Positions 21,553 through 32,265 of a stretch of 41,591 nucleotides of DNA are shown here, in pieces; the stretch's first letter is position 1; each line of letters begins with the position of its first letter. A program made the translations under genes and the position numbers. This DNA is from Conidiobolus incongruus B7586 (taxonomy: Eukaryota > Entomophthoromycota > Entomophthoromycetes > Entomophthorales > Conidiobolaceae). Under the pieces are notes generated by a model that worked only from the letters and a program-made list of their open reading frames with translations, ran no database searches and had not been told where the DNA came from. The stretch lies in the NCBI GenBank assembly GCA_000697335.1, contig JNEM01009963.1, positions 1 through 41,591 on the forward strand, given 5' to 3'.

Positions 21553-23181
21553 CTACAAATATAAGCCTTCAGGTGTGCCGTCATTCTTACGATACAAGAC
21601 CTTTTCACGAGCCTTCTTCAAGTCATCAGCCTTGACCTTCATTCTGCGTTCTCTTAAAGCTAAGAGACCAGCTTCAGTACATATGGCCTTGATGTCAGCA
21701 CCAGAGAGATCATCCTTGGAGAGGACAAATTCTTCCAAGTCGACATCATCTGCAAGAGTCATTTTACTAGTATGAATACCGAAAATTCTCCTCTTAGTCT
21801 TGATATCGGGGAGAGGGAATTCGATCTTACGATCAATACGACCTGGACGAATAAGAGCAGGATCTAGGGATTCAATACGATTAGTGGCCATAATAACTTT
21901 GACATCACCACGTGCATCGAAACCATCAAGCTGATTAAGTAATTCTAGCATAGTTCTTTGAATTTCACGTTCACCTCCAGAATTGGAATCATAACGCTTA
22001 GTACCGACTGCGTCAATTTCGTCAATAAAAACGATACTAGGAGCATGTTCTTCTGCAACTCTGAAAATCTCGCGAACGAGTTTTGGACCATCACCCAAAT
22101 ATTTTTGAATAAGTTCAGAACCAACAACGCGAAGGAAAGTTGCTGAAGTTTGATTGGCGACTGCCTTGGCTAAAAGGGTTTTACCAGTACCAGGGACACC
22201 ATACAAAATAACACCTTTAGGAGGCTTAACACCCATTTCTTCATAAAGTTCAGGATGAGTAAGAGGTAATTCAACAGATTCTTTGATTTCTTGAATTTGC
22301 TGTTCTAAACCACCAATATCTGCATAAGACTCAGTGGGTGCTTTATCTAATTTCATAACTGTAACAGCGGGATCAGTATCATCAGCTAATACACCAATAA
22401 CTGACATAGTCTAAAGATATATAATTAATATATTTACGATTATAAAATACAAATTAATTTTACCTTATGATGAAGTAAAATAGAACAACCTGGTTCAAGA
22501 GAATCCTTATCCACAAAGGATAAAATATTGACATAATATTCAGGACCAGTAGCAGAAGAGACGATAGCATGGTCATCGTCAATAATTTCTTCAAGAGTAC
22601 CTACTCCCATTGGAGTACCTCTCAAGTCATCTAAACGAATACGCTCTTCCTATATAAAGTATTAATTTACTTAAATTAAGGAATTATTCTGAATTGAAAA
22701 TTACCTCATGTTTTTCATCTTGAGGTTTCAAAATTTCTTGGGTATGAACAAATTCGTCTTCCATCAACAAATAATCCTTAATACGTTCTAATTTTAGTAA
22801 CTTTAATCTACAACGAGTAGTGGGGGTGACTTTTAAATAAAAAATTAGTTAAATTCGAAAATTTGGATAAAGTAAAATAAGTAAGTTACCTGTTGGAATT
22901 TTATTAATAGTGTCAGCTCCCTTCTTCTTCTTTTTACCTACACGAGTAGGCAAAGGAGGTTCCCACTTCTTCTTCTTTTGGGTATCCTAAATTATTATAA
23001 AATTAAATTCTTTAATTTTAAAATACTCAAATTTTCATATTTACCTTATTCTTCTTTTTATCGGAGCCGTCAGGAAATTCAGGTAAACCACCAGATTGAG
23101 AATTACCCTAAATAACATAATAAATAAAATTGAGTATTTTATATATAAAATTTAATAATATTAAATAATTTAGTTTACCAT
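21553..23181 (-). CDS. RPT2: 26S proteasome regulatory ATPase Rpt2
   Basis: One of six AAA+ ATPases in the base ring of the 19S particle, which unfolds ubiquitylated substrates and opens the 20S gate. There are six exons: 23181-23179, 23107-23045, 22986-22890, 22829-22705, 22649-22464 and 22410-21553; the product is 443 residues (human homologue 440). The N-terminus is MGNSQSGG, a myristoylation signal as known for Rpt2. Lysine-rich tracts, a coiled coil and an OB domain follow. The ATPase has Walker A GVPGTGKT (229-236), Walker B FIDEID and a second region of homology ending RPGRIDRK. The C-terminus is LYL, the HbYX-type gate-opening motif typical of Rpt2. Introns are 71, 58, 60, 55 and 53 bp. 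The first falls directly after the ATG, so the first coding exon is only the start codon. Confidence 0.97.
23108..23178 (-). other. Rpt2 intron 1, directly after the start codon
   Basis: The donor GTAAAC follows the ATG (23181-23179) with no base between; the acceptor TTTAG precedes GGT AAT TCT. Splicing yields MGNSQSGG, the conserved myristoylated Rpt2 N-terminus. Without splicing the frame after ATG would run into an intron stop. Confidence 0.85.
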
Positions 23182-24104
23182 TTTAAATTAATTGATTAAT
23201 AAAAATAAAGTAATGAATTTTAAATTTCATTCATTACGTATGCCGACCTTATATGAATTTGGATCACTGAAATTCAATTCAATTGTTATTATGGGATAAT
23301 ATATGAATTGGAATAGAGAATTCAATTTCATGATTTATTAATAATATGCAACTTATTTCAAAAAAAAATTACAGAATATTAAATAATATGTAATTTTAAA
23401 ATCATATTACTTATAAAGCTTTATAATCAAGTGGAGTTTAATTATAAGATATAGATTATTAGCTTATCATAGATTAATTTTAATAATACATTTTTAATAC
23501 TCTTAAAACTGAACGGGTTAATTAATAACTAAAAATAAATTAATAGTAAATAAACTTAAACAATGAAAACCAGAAAAAATTTAAATGATCATAACGAAAT
23601 ATATTAAAATTATAATTTCTATTATACTAAATATATATATATTATACAATTGTACTTATATTAATATTATATTCATAATTGAAACAATAATCTATGAATA
23701 AAGTAAAATTATAACAAATATATAATGAGTATAAAAATTCTATTCTGTTTTTCTTAGTTTATAGCTTTAAAAAAGAGTCAAACCCTCTGCGGTAGGCTGA
23801 TGGCAGAGAAGGGAAGTAAACAAACGATCAACATTTATAAGGGGTGAATATTGAATAGAGTACAAGTGTTTCTGGAATAATCAAATACAAAAGTCAAGAA
23901 TTACACCTGGGAAGGTTCGGTACAAGGTTAAAAAAGGGGGGCCAATAAGTCAGAACGATGTATCAATTATAAATGAATAAAGTTGGGTGAGAATAGTAGA
24001 TATTTAGTTTTTTCATAGTTCAAGTTTCAATATTTAAAAATGTATATATATAATAGGGAATAATGAATATTGTTAAAATAATGAACAGATTAATATTTCT
24101 GTTC
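23182..24104. other. Intergenic gap between the Nbp2-like gene and Rpt2
   Basis: Holds the 3' end of the Nbp2-like gene, the GC-richer hairpin island at 23769-23960, and AT-rich DNA presumed to include the Rpt2 promoter. No coding exon was seen. Confidence 0.6.
23769..23960. ncRNA. GC-richer island with a hairpin; possible small RNA or Rpt2 upstream element
   Basis: The island stands out from about 80% AT surroundings. CTCTGC (23785-23790) pairs perfectly with GCAGAG (23803-23808) around a 12-base loop, with two more G-C pairs beyond a small bulge. On the minus strand this hairpin is followed within about 15 bases by a run of six T (23774-23769), the layout of an RNA polymerase III transcript end. 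The rest of the island has GGGGGGCC and CCAAT. I do not recognise an RNA family. It may instead be a promoter element for Rpt2, about 600 bases away. Confidence 0.25.
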
Positions 24105-24635
24105 CTATTCTTGAATTAATTTTACATAATTTTCAGGAATTAAACCCAATTTCTCATCGTTTAAATAGCCAACTAACCAACCTTCACACTGACGATACTG
24201 AATATAAAGTAAGTCATCTTTGCGAAAAGTTATTTCGGAAGGATTCTCAGCGTCAAAATCGTATAAAGCTCTAGCCATTCCATTAACGTAATTAGGGTCG
24301 TCACCCTCTTCTTCATCAGAATTAGTAGGTTGTCCCCAGTGACGAATGTCATTAGTAGGAAAACCAAAATCTCTGAATTTTACAGTTGAATTAGTCCAAA
24401 ATTCTAAAATAATAAAAGTTAACTTATGATAAAAATAAACTTGTAAGAATCTTTACCTTCACGGTACTTTTCCTTTAATATTAAATTATTAAAAAAGATA
24501 ATTAGTTAAGAAAAGAAATTAAAAGAATTAGAATAAACTTACAGTTTGAGTTTCTTTATCCAAAGAGTTATTATTAGTTACTCCATCATTAGATTGAGAT
24601 TGAATATTAGTAACTTTATCAACATTTCCATTCAT
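24105..24635 (-). CDS. SH3-domain adaptor, Nbp2/Skb5-like
   Basis: Three exons, 24635-24543, 24472-24457 and 24403-24105, give 135 residues; introns are 70 and 53 bp. The middle exon is a 16-base micro-exon coding for EKYRE plus one base. After a polar N-terminus (about 30 residues) comes VKFRDFGFPTNDIRHWG, resembling the RDFxYP segment found ahead of the SH3 in fungal Nbp2/Skb5 proteins. An acidic linker and one SH3 domain (about residues 80-135) follow, with ALYDF, a Glu-Gly-Trp and IPENYV, the ligand-groove residues. Yeast Nbp2 brings the Ptc1 phosphatase to MAP-kinase pathways and S. pombe Skb5 binds the PAK kinase Shk1; a signalling-adaptor role is inferred. The frame holds at both junctions. 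The protein is shorter than yeast Nbp2. Confidence 0.8.
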
Positions 24636-24737
24636 CTTGATGATATTGAGTATAAAATAGATAGATAGTTGATATTAAAAAGTTAATTAGTTATAAATTG
24701 ATTGAGTGTATGAATTGAAATAAAAATAAGAAATTAC

Positions 24738-24772
24738 AATAATAATAATAAAAATAATAATAATAATAATAA
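24738..24772. repeat. AAT microsatellite upstream of the Nbp2-like gene
   Basis: Two runs of AAT units split by a short A tract, about 100 bases upstream of the start codon on the gene's 5' side. Confidence 0.7.
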
Positions 24773-25943
24773 AGTTATAAACAAATATAGTGTTTATAAA
24801 TTAGATTGAATTGACTTAGGGGAAAATTGAAACCAATCAAAATTTCTCATTATCATGAAATTTGAAACTCGCATTATTAGTTAAGAAACTTTCAAATTAA
24901 CCCATAATTAAATCACAAAACTATTTTTAGTTTTATAAGTTTATTAAAAAGGACTGGTAAATTGAATCACTTAATTTTTAATATTAAATTTTATTTGATC
25001 ATTCTTAAATTATGTCCTATATGTAGATTATTGAATAATATCAATGTCAGTGTTAATTTGATTTTTATTATATTAAATATAAAATAATCTTTCATTATTT
25101 GTTCATTCTTGAGAAATATATTTTTATTTTTTTGATACTAATTTTCAAACCAACAATATATACATTTTTATATCACATAATGATATTGAGTAAAAGTATC
25201 AGTATTAACTTTGATTTTTATTACTCAATAAATTAATAAACCAATGTTTTATTCATTATTTAATGAATTAATTCGAAAATATATGTTGAATAATAAATTA
25301 GCAAAACATCAAGTTTCAATGTCCCAACTAATACATCATTATATTTACTTATATAATATTTGTTATTGGTAAAAAATTAATGAAATTTATTTGCGTTGTA
25401 TGCTATTTAAATTTCGATATAAATAATATAATATTATAATATTATATCTGAAAAAAAATTCTGATTCAAACTATTATTAAATGATTCCACAATTAATTGA
25501 AGTTTATATGAAATTTCTAATAAATTGATATAAATGATATTTGACTTAATTTAGATTTATAAATTGTATAATATTTAGATAAAGTGTTAAAAACTAATAC
25601 TGGATACATTCAATTTATGAAATACTTATTTTATAACATACATCTGTCACAGTCATATATTAAATAAACATATCACATGGATTAAATTGTCATTTAGGAA
25701 AGTTGATAATAGTGATGAAAATTTATGATATTCTCATTTACATGATGGTTTGAGTTTGAAATGACATAATAATCATATTGATAGAGTATGATTTTAATCA
25801 GAAAATAGTTTTGATAAAAATTAATTATAAGATAAATTGAAGTCAATGTTAAAACAATTTTCAAAATTTTATTTCTTCAAAATATACGTATTTGGTTAAT
25901 ATTTATGATGATAAAAATTCTAAGAATTTTTTATTGGGTTATT

Positions 25944-25966
25944 AATATAATATAATATAATATAAG
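25944..25966. repeat. TATAA minisatellite
   Basis: About four tandem TATAA units. Confidence 0.7.
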
Positions 25967-26693
25967 GGTAAATATCTAGTTGATATATTATTAAAAATAC
26001 GTTATATTGAAAATTAAATATATTTCAATTTATAACAATTTGCAACAAATTAAGACCAAAGTGAAGTATTCACAACTTAATTAATTTTTTATAGTGTTTA
26101 CTGTGGTCAGTCTGATAATAATTTCCATAATCATATCTTTGCTAATTATTAATAAATAAATTTCAAAATTCAAATTATATATAGTTCTGATTTAAATGAA
26201 TTAAAATTTGCAGACAATTTTATTGCAACTGTACAGTTTCAATCAAAATGATTGTAAAATATAAAACAAGATTTTTAAAATATACTGAAAACTTGAACTA
26301 GGAGAAGATTTTGAACAATATTATCATATTTACAGACCCTAGATTTTTTTAGCAAAAACTGGTTTGAATTTGAATACTTTTTTGATTTTGCAGTCTGTAA
26401 TTTAAGGTTATTAATCTAAAAATTCAAATATAATATTTTACGAATCAAATTTATTAAAGTGTTTACAATGTTTTAATTTTGAAACTTTAAATAATGACGA
26501 TTTAATTAATCAGCGAACAACTTGTTGATGTAAAGTAGACTTAATATATATAACAAAGAAAATCGTTAAAATTTATTATCAAAAAAGTAGTTCTTAGAAA
26601 ATGAATTTAGGCGAAAACTACAAACCAAAAATAATTATATAAATGATTGAATAAATTAGTTATAATACAAGTTTGTTTATTAGTCATAGCATA

Positions 26694-27590
26694 TCATTTT
26701 TTCATAGATTGAATGGTTCTTTGTTTGTGACTCAAATCATTCTGTAATCTTCGAATTTGATTTTCTAATTCTTGTATTTCATTGTAATTCATTTGATTTA
26801 TCGAGTCAATACTATAAGCGTTCTAAATAATATATTTATTAATTGAATAATATATGTGGTCAATGAACTTACTTGATCTGGCGTTTTATGATGACTTGCT
26901 GAAGTCTATAAAATATATAGTTAATATATTTTAAAATTTTATATAAATAAAAATATGTTACCAATTGATTCTTTTGTTCTTGTAACTGATTGACCTGCTG
27001 GACTCGTTGCTGAATTTCGATATCAAGCTTGTTACTCAATTCTTTCAATTGATTAACAGAGGTAGAAGGTTTGTGCTTTTTAGGAGAAGGCGTTAATAAT
27101 TTTTTAGAGCCTGAAGAAGATAAAGGATTCTAATAACTTCAATTAATATCATATAAACAAAATTTAAGGTAATAAATTTACTCTTAAATTTAATTTATCA
27201 TAAATACTATTAAAATAAATTTGATCTTCTTTAATAGATTGATTTAATTTTTTAACCATTGGTAAATATTTTAAACTTAAATTATTCCTGATACTTTCTA
27301 AATCATTAGAGGTTAATAATTCGTGAGTCTACATGGAATTAATATTAATATAAATATTAAAATAATTATTGAATATAATTAAAATTTACTTTTTCAACTC
27401 TACATAATTTATTGATTCTTTCAGATTCTAGTTGACTCATTTGCAACATTTCAATTGTTTTATCTACCTAGAAATTATTCAATTAATAAATTTGTTATTG
27501 ATAAATTAAAAATAATATTACATTAAAATTTATACTACTCAAGCTACTAATACATATTTTAGTATTTTCTTTAATAGATTCTTGACCCAT
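26694..27590 (-). CDS. DASH/Dam1 complex subunit Spc19-like
   Basis: Kinetochore protein of the fungal DASH ring that couples chromosomes to spindle microtubules. Rebuilt from six exons: 27590-27522, 27467-27390, 27328-27182, 27129-26962, 26905-26873 and 26822-26694. The five introns are 54, 61, 52, 56 and 50 bp, all in phase 0. The product is 207 residues. The N-terminal half matches Spc19 in layout: CISSLSSI and a first helix with ERINKLCRVEK, then HELLTSNDLESIRNNLSLKY and a Pro-Met-Val-Lys-Lys-Leu helix. This resembles the family's FELVxExDLxxA segment. After a basic, Ser/Pro-rich linker come two coiled-coil helices (NQLKELSNKLDIEIQQRVQQ and the C-terminal EIQELENQIRRLQ). The gene model is solid; the family call rests on the first 100 residues. 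Confidence 0.7.
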
Positions 27591-28169
27591 TTTTATTAAT
27601 ATGGTGATGTTTAGATATATTAAATATTTGCAGATTTATAAATTAAATCAAGTCGAATCACATAATTTATACATTTAATCCATCATATCCTTTTATGGGA
27701 TATATTATTAACTTTCTAACTTTTTTGTACATTTTATAAAGTATATCATGATGAAATACCAGTATGTAAATATTGATTAACCTAGATTAAATTACAATAT
27801 TAAGTACAATAAAGAAGGATTTGTCATAATAATTAGAAAAATATAAATTTATTCTTTAATAAATATGCATAAATTTTAGAAGTTAAAGTTAGTTGATATA
27901 GGTTCTTAATATATAAATGATTGAAATAAAGAGAAAAATAATCCATATTATGAAATTGTAATAAGCATAGTGATTAATTAAAAATAAAATAGAAATCCAG
28001 TAGAATTTAAAGGAAGATTTAATCGTATGAAAGTTTGATTATTCCAAACAATTACAAAGGAGTTTATGCAATAAACCCTTCACCAAGGAAGGGTGGAATT
28101 TGATAATACAATAGTTCAAATGAAAAAAATTGAGAATATGATTAAATATAAGCATTATACAAGTCATCT
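27591..28169. other. Intergenic gap between the Caprin-like and Spc19-like genes
   Basis: 579 bases of AT-rich DNA that must hold the Caprin-like 3' untranslated region and the Spc19-like promoter. A short patch near 28085-28100 contains AAGGAAGGG. Nothing else was seen. Confidence 0.6.
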
Positions 28170-30034
28170 CTAATGCTGATAACCAGAGTTAGGATTCTGA
28201 GGGATCATACCATCATAACCATCTCTAGATCCGCGGTAACCACCACCATAAGCGCGTGAATTATGGTTTCTAGGATTGCGGAAAGCGTTTTGGTTACCAT
28301 TGTAGCCATAGTGACTAGGGTTAGGTTTGGGATGACCACCAGCGTTGGGAGGGGATTGGTTTTGGCTCCAGTTAGGGCGGTTGCGATATTTATCGGAGTT
28401 AGTACGGTATTGATTATTGGCACTAATATTGCCATTGGAGTCATAGTTATTATCATATTGATTATAATTGCGGTAATCTGTTTTACCAGCGTAATTAGCA
28501 TTGTTGTTGCGTCTATAATCACGATTTGGACGACGAGACCAGTTACGTTGACCATCATTGAAAGCGACATTATCTTGATCATTTTGAGGAGGGATATCAT
28601 TAGAGCGAGGATGTTGAGCGGAATAAGGATCTGTGGGGGGTTGATTCATGAGAACTGAAAGTGGGTTTTCAAAACCGGATTGAGATACTAATGGCACTTC
28701 ATTACCATTATCAGCGGATGGAAATTGTTGGTAAGGATCTTGTTTATAATTAGTTTGATCTTGGTATTGACCCCATTGGTCATTGTTATAGTTGACATCG
28801 TTAGTATATTGCTGAGGCTCAGGGAAAGCAGTGTGAGGCTGTTCTTGAGTTACTTGGGTTACTTGATTTTCTTGAGGAGCAGGCTGCTCGGGTTCTTCTA
28901 CTTGTTGGTTATTATCAAGAATTTCTGAAGCAGTCATAAAATTGAAGCCTCCAGGAGGGCGGGAAACTGTAGAGTAAACTTGAATCTCTTTTTCAACAGG
29001 TTGAGCAGGTTGTTGGGCAGGTTGTTGTTCAGTTTCAAACTGGTACTGATGTTCTTGATCACCATTTTCCTGAGGAGGTAAAGAATTTAATTCAGAGATT
29101 GAAGATACAACTTTATGAACTTGTTCATAGGTAACAGGGTATTCTTCAGAGATATTTTCAGTAGATTGGAGAGAGAGCTTTTGCAAGTGTTCAACAACAG
29201 CTTGACGTCCTTCAGGTCTTTGAAAGTCGCCAGATAGAACGACAGAGCGGAAAAGTTCTAATGATTGGTAATCATTGGGTGAGATAGGTAGGGATTTATT
29301 AAAGTAGGTGCTAAGAAGAGATGAAAAAAAGTTTAATGCTTGGAATAACTCAGGATTTTCGAAACTCTAAAATAAGAAATGAAATTAATCAATAAAATTA
29401 CATATTTGAATAATAGGAAATTACCTTATCATCGGTAATCTCATCTTTGTTGACAGTATCAGTTTCAGGTTGAGCATCATTTTGAGCTTCGGGTTCAGCT
29501 TGAGTCTCAACGGGCGCTTCTTCAAGCTTAGCTTGTTCAGGAGTGTCTTCTTTTTTAGGTTCTTCTTCTTCCTTTTCTTCAACTGGAGGCTAATAATAAA
29601 AATAGTTTAAAAATTTGAATGTCTTTTATTAATTTAAAATTATATACGTTTTTGCTAATTTGAACCAAATTATCAAAAATTTCAGTAAGTTCTTTCATAG
29701 AAACTAGAACTTCAGGCTTCTTGGCCAATACAGCCTTTTGTTCTTCGTTAATTTCATTGGGAGCTAAAGATTTTACTTTTTCTTCCATTTTTTCGATTTT
29801 TTGCTAAATATCAATTAGATTATTGATAATAATAAAGTATATAAAACTTACCATTCTCTTTCTTAAAGCTCTCAAACGTTTTGCTACATATTCGACATAG
29901 GGATTAAGACTTTTGGCCTCAGCCAAATCAATGGACAATTTGGGGATTGCAACTTCAGACTTTTTGTGATCTGGGGTAGTGACATGAGCTAAGGAAGTAG
30001 CTCTAGGCTTTTTAGTATTCTTTGAGTTGGCCAT
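28170..30034 (-). CDS. Caprin-like RNA-binding protein
   Basis: Likely cytoplasmic RNA-granule protein. Four exons, 30034-29852, 29803-29648, 29589-29425 and 29366-28170, give 566 residues; introns are 48, 58 and 58 bp, all in phase 0. Residues 44-113 form a basic coiled coil, with KRLRALRKRM across the first junction and then NEINEEQKAVLAKKPEVL. It parallels Caprin-1's KKLRNLEKKK...LNQDQLDAVSKYQEV region. An acidic Glu/Pro linker and a helical segment (about 169-230) follow. Gly-Gly-FNFMTASEILD at about 307-319 resembles the Caprin-1 G3BP-binding motif YNFIQDSMLD. The rest is Gln/Asn-rich and disordered, and the tail is Arg/Gly/Asn/Tyr-rich, ending GGYRGSRDGYDG and NPNSGYQH, close to Caprin-1's GGYDGYR and NTPNSGY. 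The match is distributed rather than one strong domain. Confidence 0.65.
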
Positions 30035-31467
30035 AATATTTTAAAGATATTTTATTAGATATAAAAATGATATGGTTTTATGATTGACAACAGTCGAAAA
30101 TAGGTTGGTTAGATATTGTGGGGATTGAAATTGAAAAGGGTAAGGTTTAGGAATCAAATTTAAAGCGAATTTTTATGATTTGATAATTTATGGTTGCATC
30201 ATCAACATTTTTCATTTAAATAGCTCCAACTCAAAATTTGTAATTTGTACTACTTAACCAATTAGATCATTAAATGCATCATATTTTAAAATATGTTGAA
30301 TCGCATATATTAAATGTAAAGATTACAGTATTAGGATATCATTTATTACAGTCATTAGAGTTATATTTTTCAGATCCTGCCACTAGTCTATAAATTATGA
30401 TTTTCAAATGATTATATACAATTTTGCACTATATCAATTCTGAAGATGATAAAATGTTTGAAATATTATAATGAGAATATTACCTTTATTAAAAAATATA
30501 AAATCATAATTATATATTTATTTACATTAATTTAATTCATGGCAATTTCTTGTGTTCAAGAATATTCTACAACATACAATACAAGCCATAAAGTGTTACA
30601 AAATTTTAATTCATGTTAGTTTGCGATACATAAATATGTCAAAGGATATTTTAATATGAGTTATGTAATAAAACTATTTTTTCTCTTTATGAATTTATAA
30701 TATATTTCAACCTTGTCATATAATATATTTCATTATTTATTTAAATTACTGAATTGATTTGAAAAGTGAATATTAGTTCAATGAATTAGATATAATCAAG
30801 ATTATTTTCCATTTTTTTTCATAGGCGATATATTATTGATAATTTTATAATATTCAACCATATCTTATATGTACTTCAAGCAAACTTCTGTAAATATATT
30901 ATATGATGATATAATGATATATATACTATTTACTATGAATTTATTAAAGTTTAAATAGTAATATGGTATCGAATAATAATATGATTAAATTTTTAAATGA
31001 TATGTGTTTAACAATTAATTATATATGATATAATAAAAGATACATTGTTTGTTTTGAAAAATCCGCATGCTAATATTTAATAAGATTATCTACAAAAAAT
31101 TCAATGAAAGGGAATTTTCATTTTTGGTGTTAGGAATATAAAAATCGTATTTATTTTTTTTGTTGAAAAGGTGATTTGATTTAAAATACACTAGTCTGCT
31201 GAATATGGAAAATTTAAAACTTTACTAGATTTTTTATAAGTTGAATTATAATGTTCTATATATGTACATACACACATATATATTATTCTACAAGAGGACT
31301 TGTGTTTCGTATTAATATACATAGGGTAGAATTTGTATAATTTAATCAACTGGTTGAAGTATAGTTTTATTAATAATACAATCATAGATAATAATTCGGA
31401 TAAAACATTAGTTAAAATATCAATATAATAGATTCAATTAGTAGAAAATAGAATTAAATTGATAGAA
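30035..31467. other. Intergenic gap between Sde2 and the Caprin-like gene
   Basis: The first 220 bases (to about 30260), with G-rich runs on the plus strand, are the likely Caprin-like promoter. The rest is AT-rich. A 64-codon open stretch on the minus strand (31191-31385) is Tyr/Ile/Lys-rich and has no exon character. No RNA gene was seen. Confidence 0.6.
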
Positions 31468-32265
31468 TTATTTTCCAGGGGCTTCGCTCTCGGAAGATGA
31501 CTCCGATTTGGATTCATTTTCTGAATCTGATTCTTCCTCTGATTCATCATCCCTAAAAAGATATTATCAACAAAAATTAGGCAAGAATAATATTTAAATA
31601 GCTTACCATTTATTTATAAGTCGCTTAGCCGGGGTTTTAACAGGTTGAGAAATAGAAGGCTTATTTTTTAAGACTAAACATAAAGTTAGTAACAAGTAAG
31701 GGTATATAAATAAAATAAATATACCTGAAGCAACAGCAGATTTGACATCACTAACCACTTGTTTAGTTTGCTCAATATATTTGCCATCTTCAAATCGAAT
31801 CTTCTTAACCGGAGGAGGTTTCAAGCCTTTTTCAATTTTAGCTTTAATCTGTTCCTTCTTTTGTTTTTCTAATTCGATCTTCTGCTCTTGATATTCGGCT
31901 AATTTCTTGGCATCTTTAATGGTTTTCAATCTTCTTCCAGATAAATCTCTGCAACTGTCAAAGTTGGTAGTTTGCTGACTATTCATTTTTCCACCCTGGG
32001 ACCTTAACTGACTACCAAACCCTCCTTTGCCTCCCAAAGCTTTAAAGTTAACTTGAATAGTTTGTAAATCATTTTCAACGTGGATATCTTCGTCAATAAG
32101 ATGGGACGAGCTCAGGTAAAAAAGTTCCGAAGGACAATTTATCTTTTTAGAGATAATTTCTTGAATGGAGTTGACAGATATTCTTTTATTATTTGAACTG
32201 ACTGAAATAAAAAATGAATTAGAATTGGCATCAGGAATTTGAACTAGTAATTGATGATTTAACAT
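31468..32265 (-). CDS. SDE2: Sde2, ubiquitin-fold splicing and genome-stability factor
   Basis: Sde2 is made as a precursor whose ubiquitin-like N-terminus is cut off by deubiquitinases after a Gly-Gly. The mature Lys-starting protein then joins the spliceosome (S. pombe) or acts at replication forks (human). Three exons, 32265-31725, 31673-31607 and 31552-31468, give 230 residues; introns are 51 and 54 bp. Residues 1-79 are the ubiquitin-like fold. GGKGG (78-82) is the processing site, with cleavage predicted between Gly79 and Lys80. The hallmark core FGSQLRSQGGKMNSQQTTNF follows, then CRDLSGRRL and a Lys/Glu-rich helix. The last exon supplies Trp-Asp-Asp and a Ser/Glu/Asp-rich acidic tail. 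The family is clear; its dependence on two introns is notable for a splicing factor. Confidence 0.92.

Larger units (their letters stand above)
24636..26693. other. 2-kb AT-rich stretch
   Basis: Contains the Nbp2-like promoter with its microsatellite, then low-complexity AT DNA and a TATAA minisatellite. A short inverted pair, TACAGAC and GTCTGTA, lies near 26330-26400. No gene was seen. Confidence 0.6.

Noticed and set aside
22171-22200. Val in place of Pro in the Rpt2 Walker A (GVPGTGKT)
   Set aside because: The GxxxxGKT consensus is intact, and this position varies in Rpt2 (yeast has Ala), so it does not suggest loss of ATP binding.
23800-23925. tRNA-like A box (TGGCAGAGAAGG) and B box (GGTTCGGTAC)
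   Set aside because: The B box lacks the conserved Ala-position base, the spacing is too long for a tRNA, and no cloverleaf forms.
28205-28658. Long open frames on both strands over the Caprin-like tail
   Set aside because: Shadows of the repetitive Asn/Arg/Gly/Tyr-coding exon in other frames; the hydrophobic Ile/Val products are artefacts of those codons.
31191-31385. 64-codon open frame, minus strand
   Set aside because: Low-complexity Tyr/Ile/Lys composition in the Sde2 3' flank.
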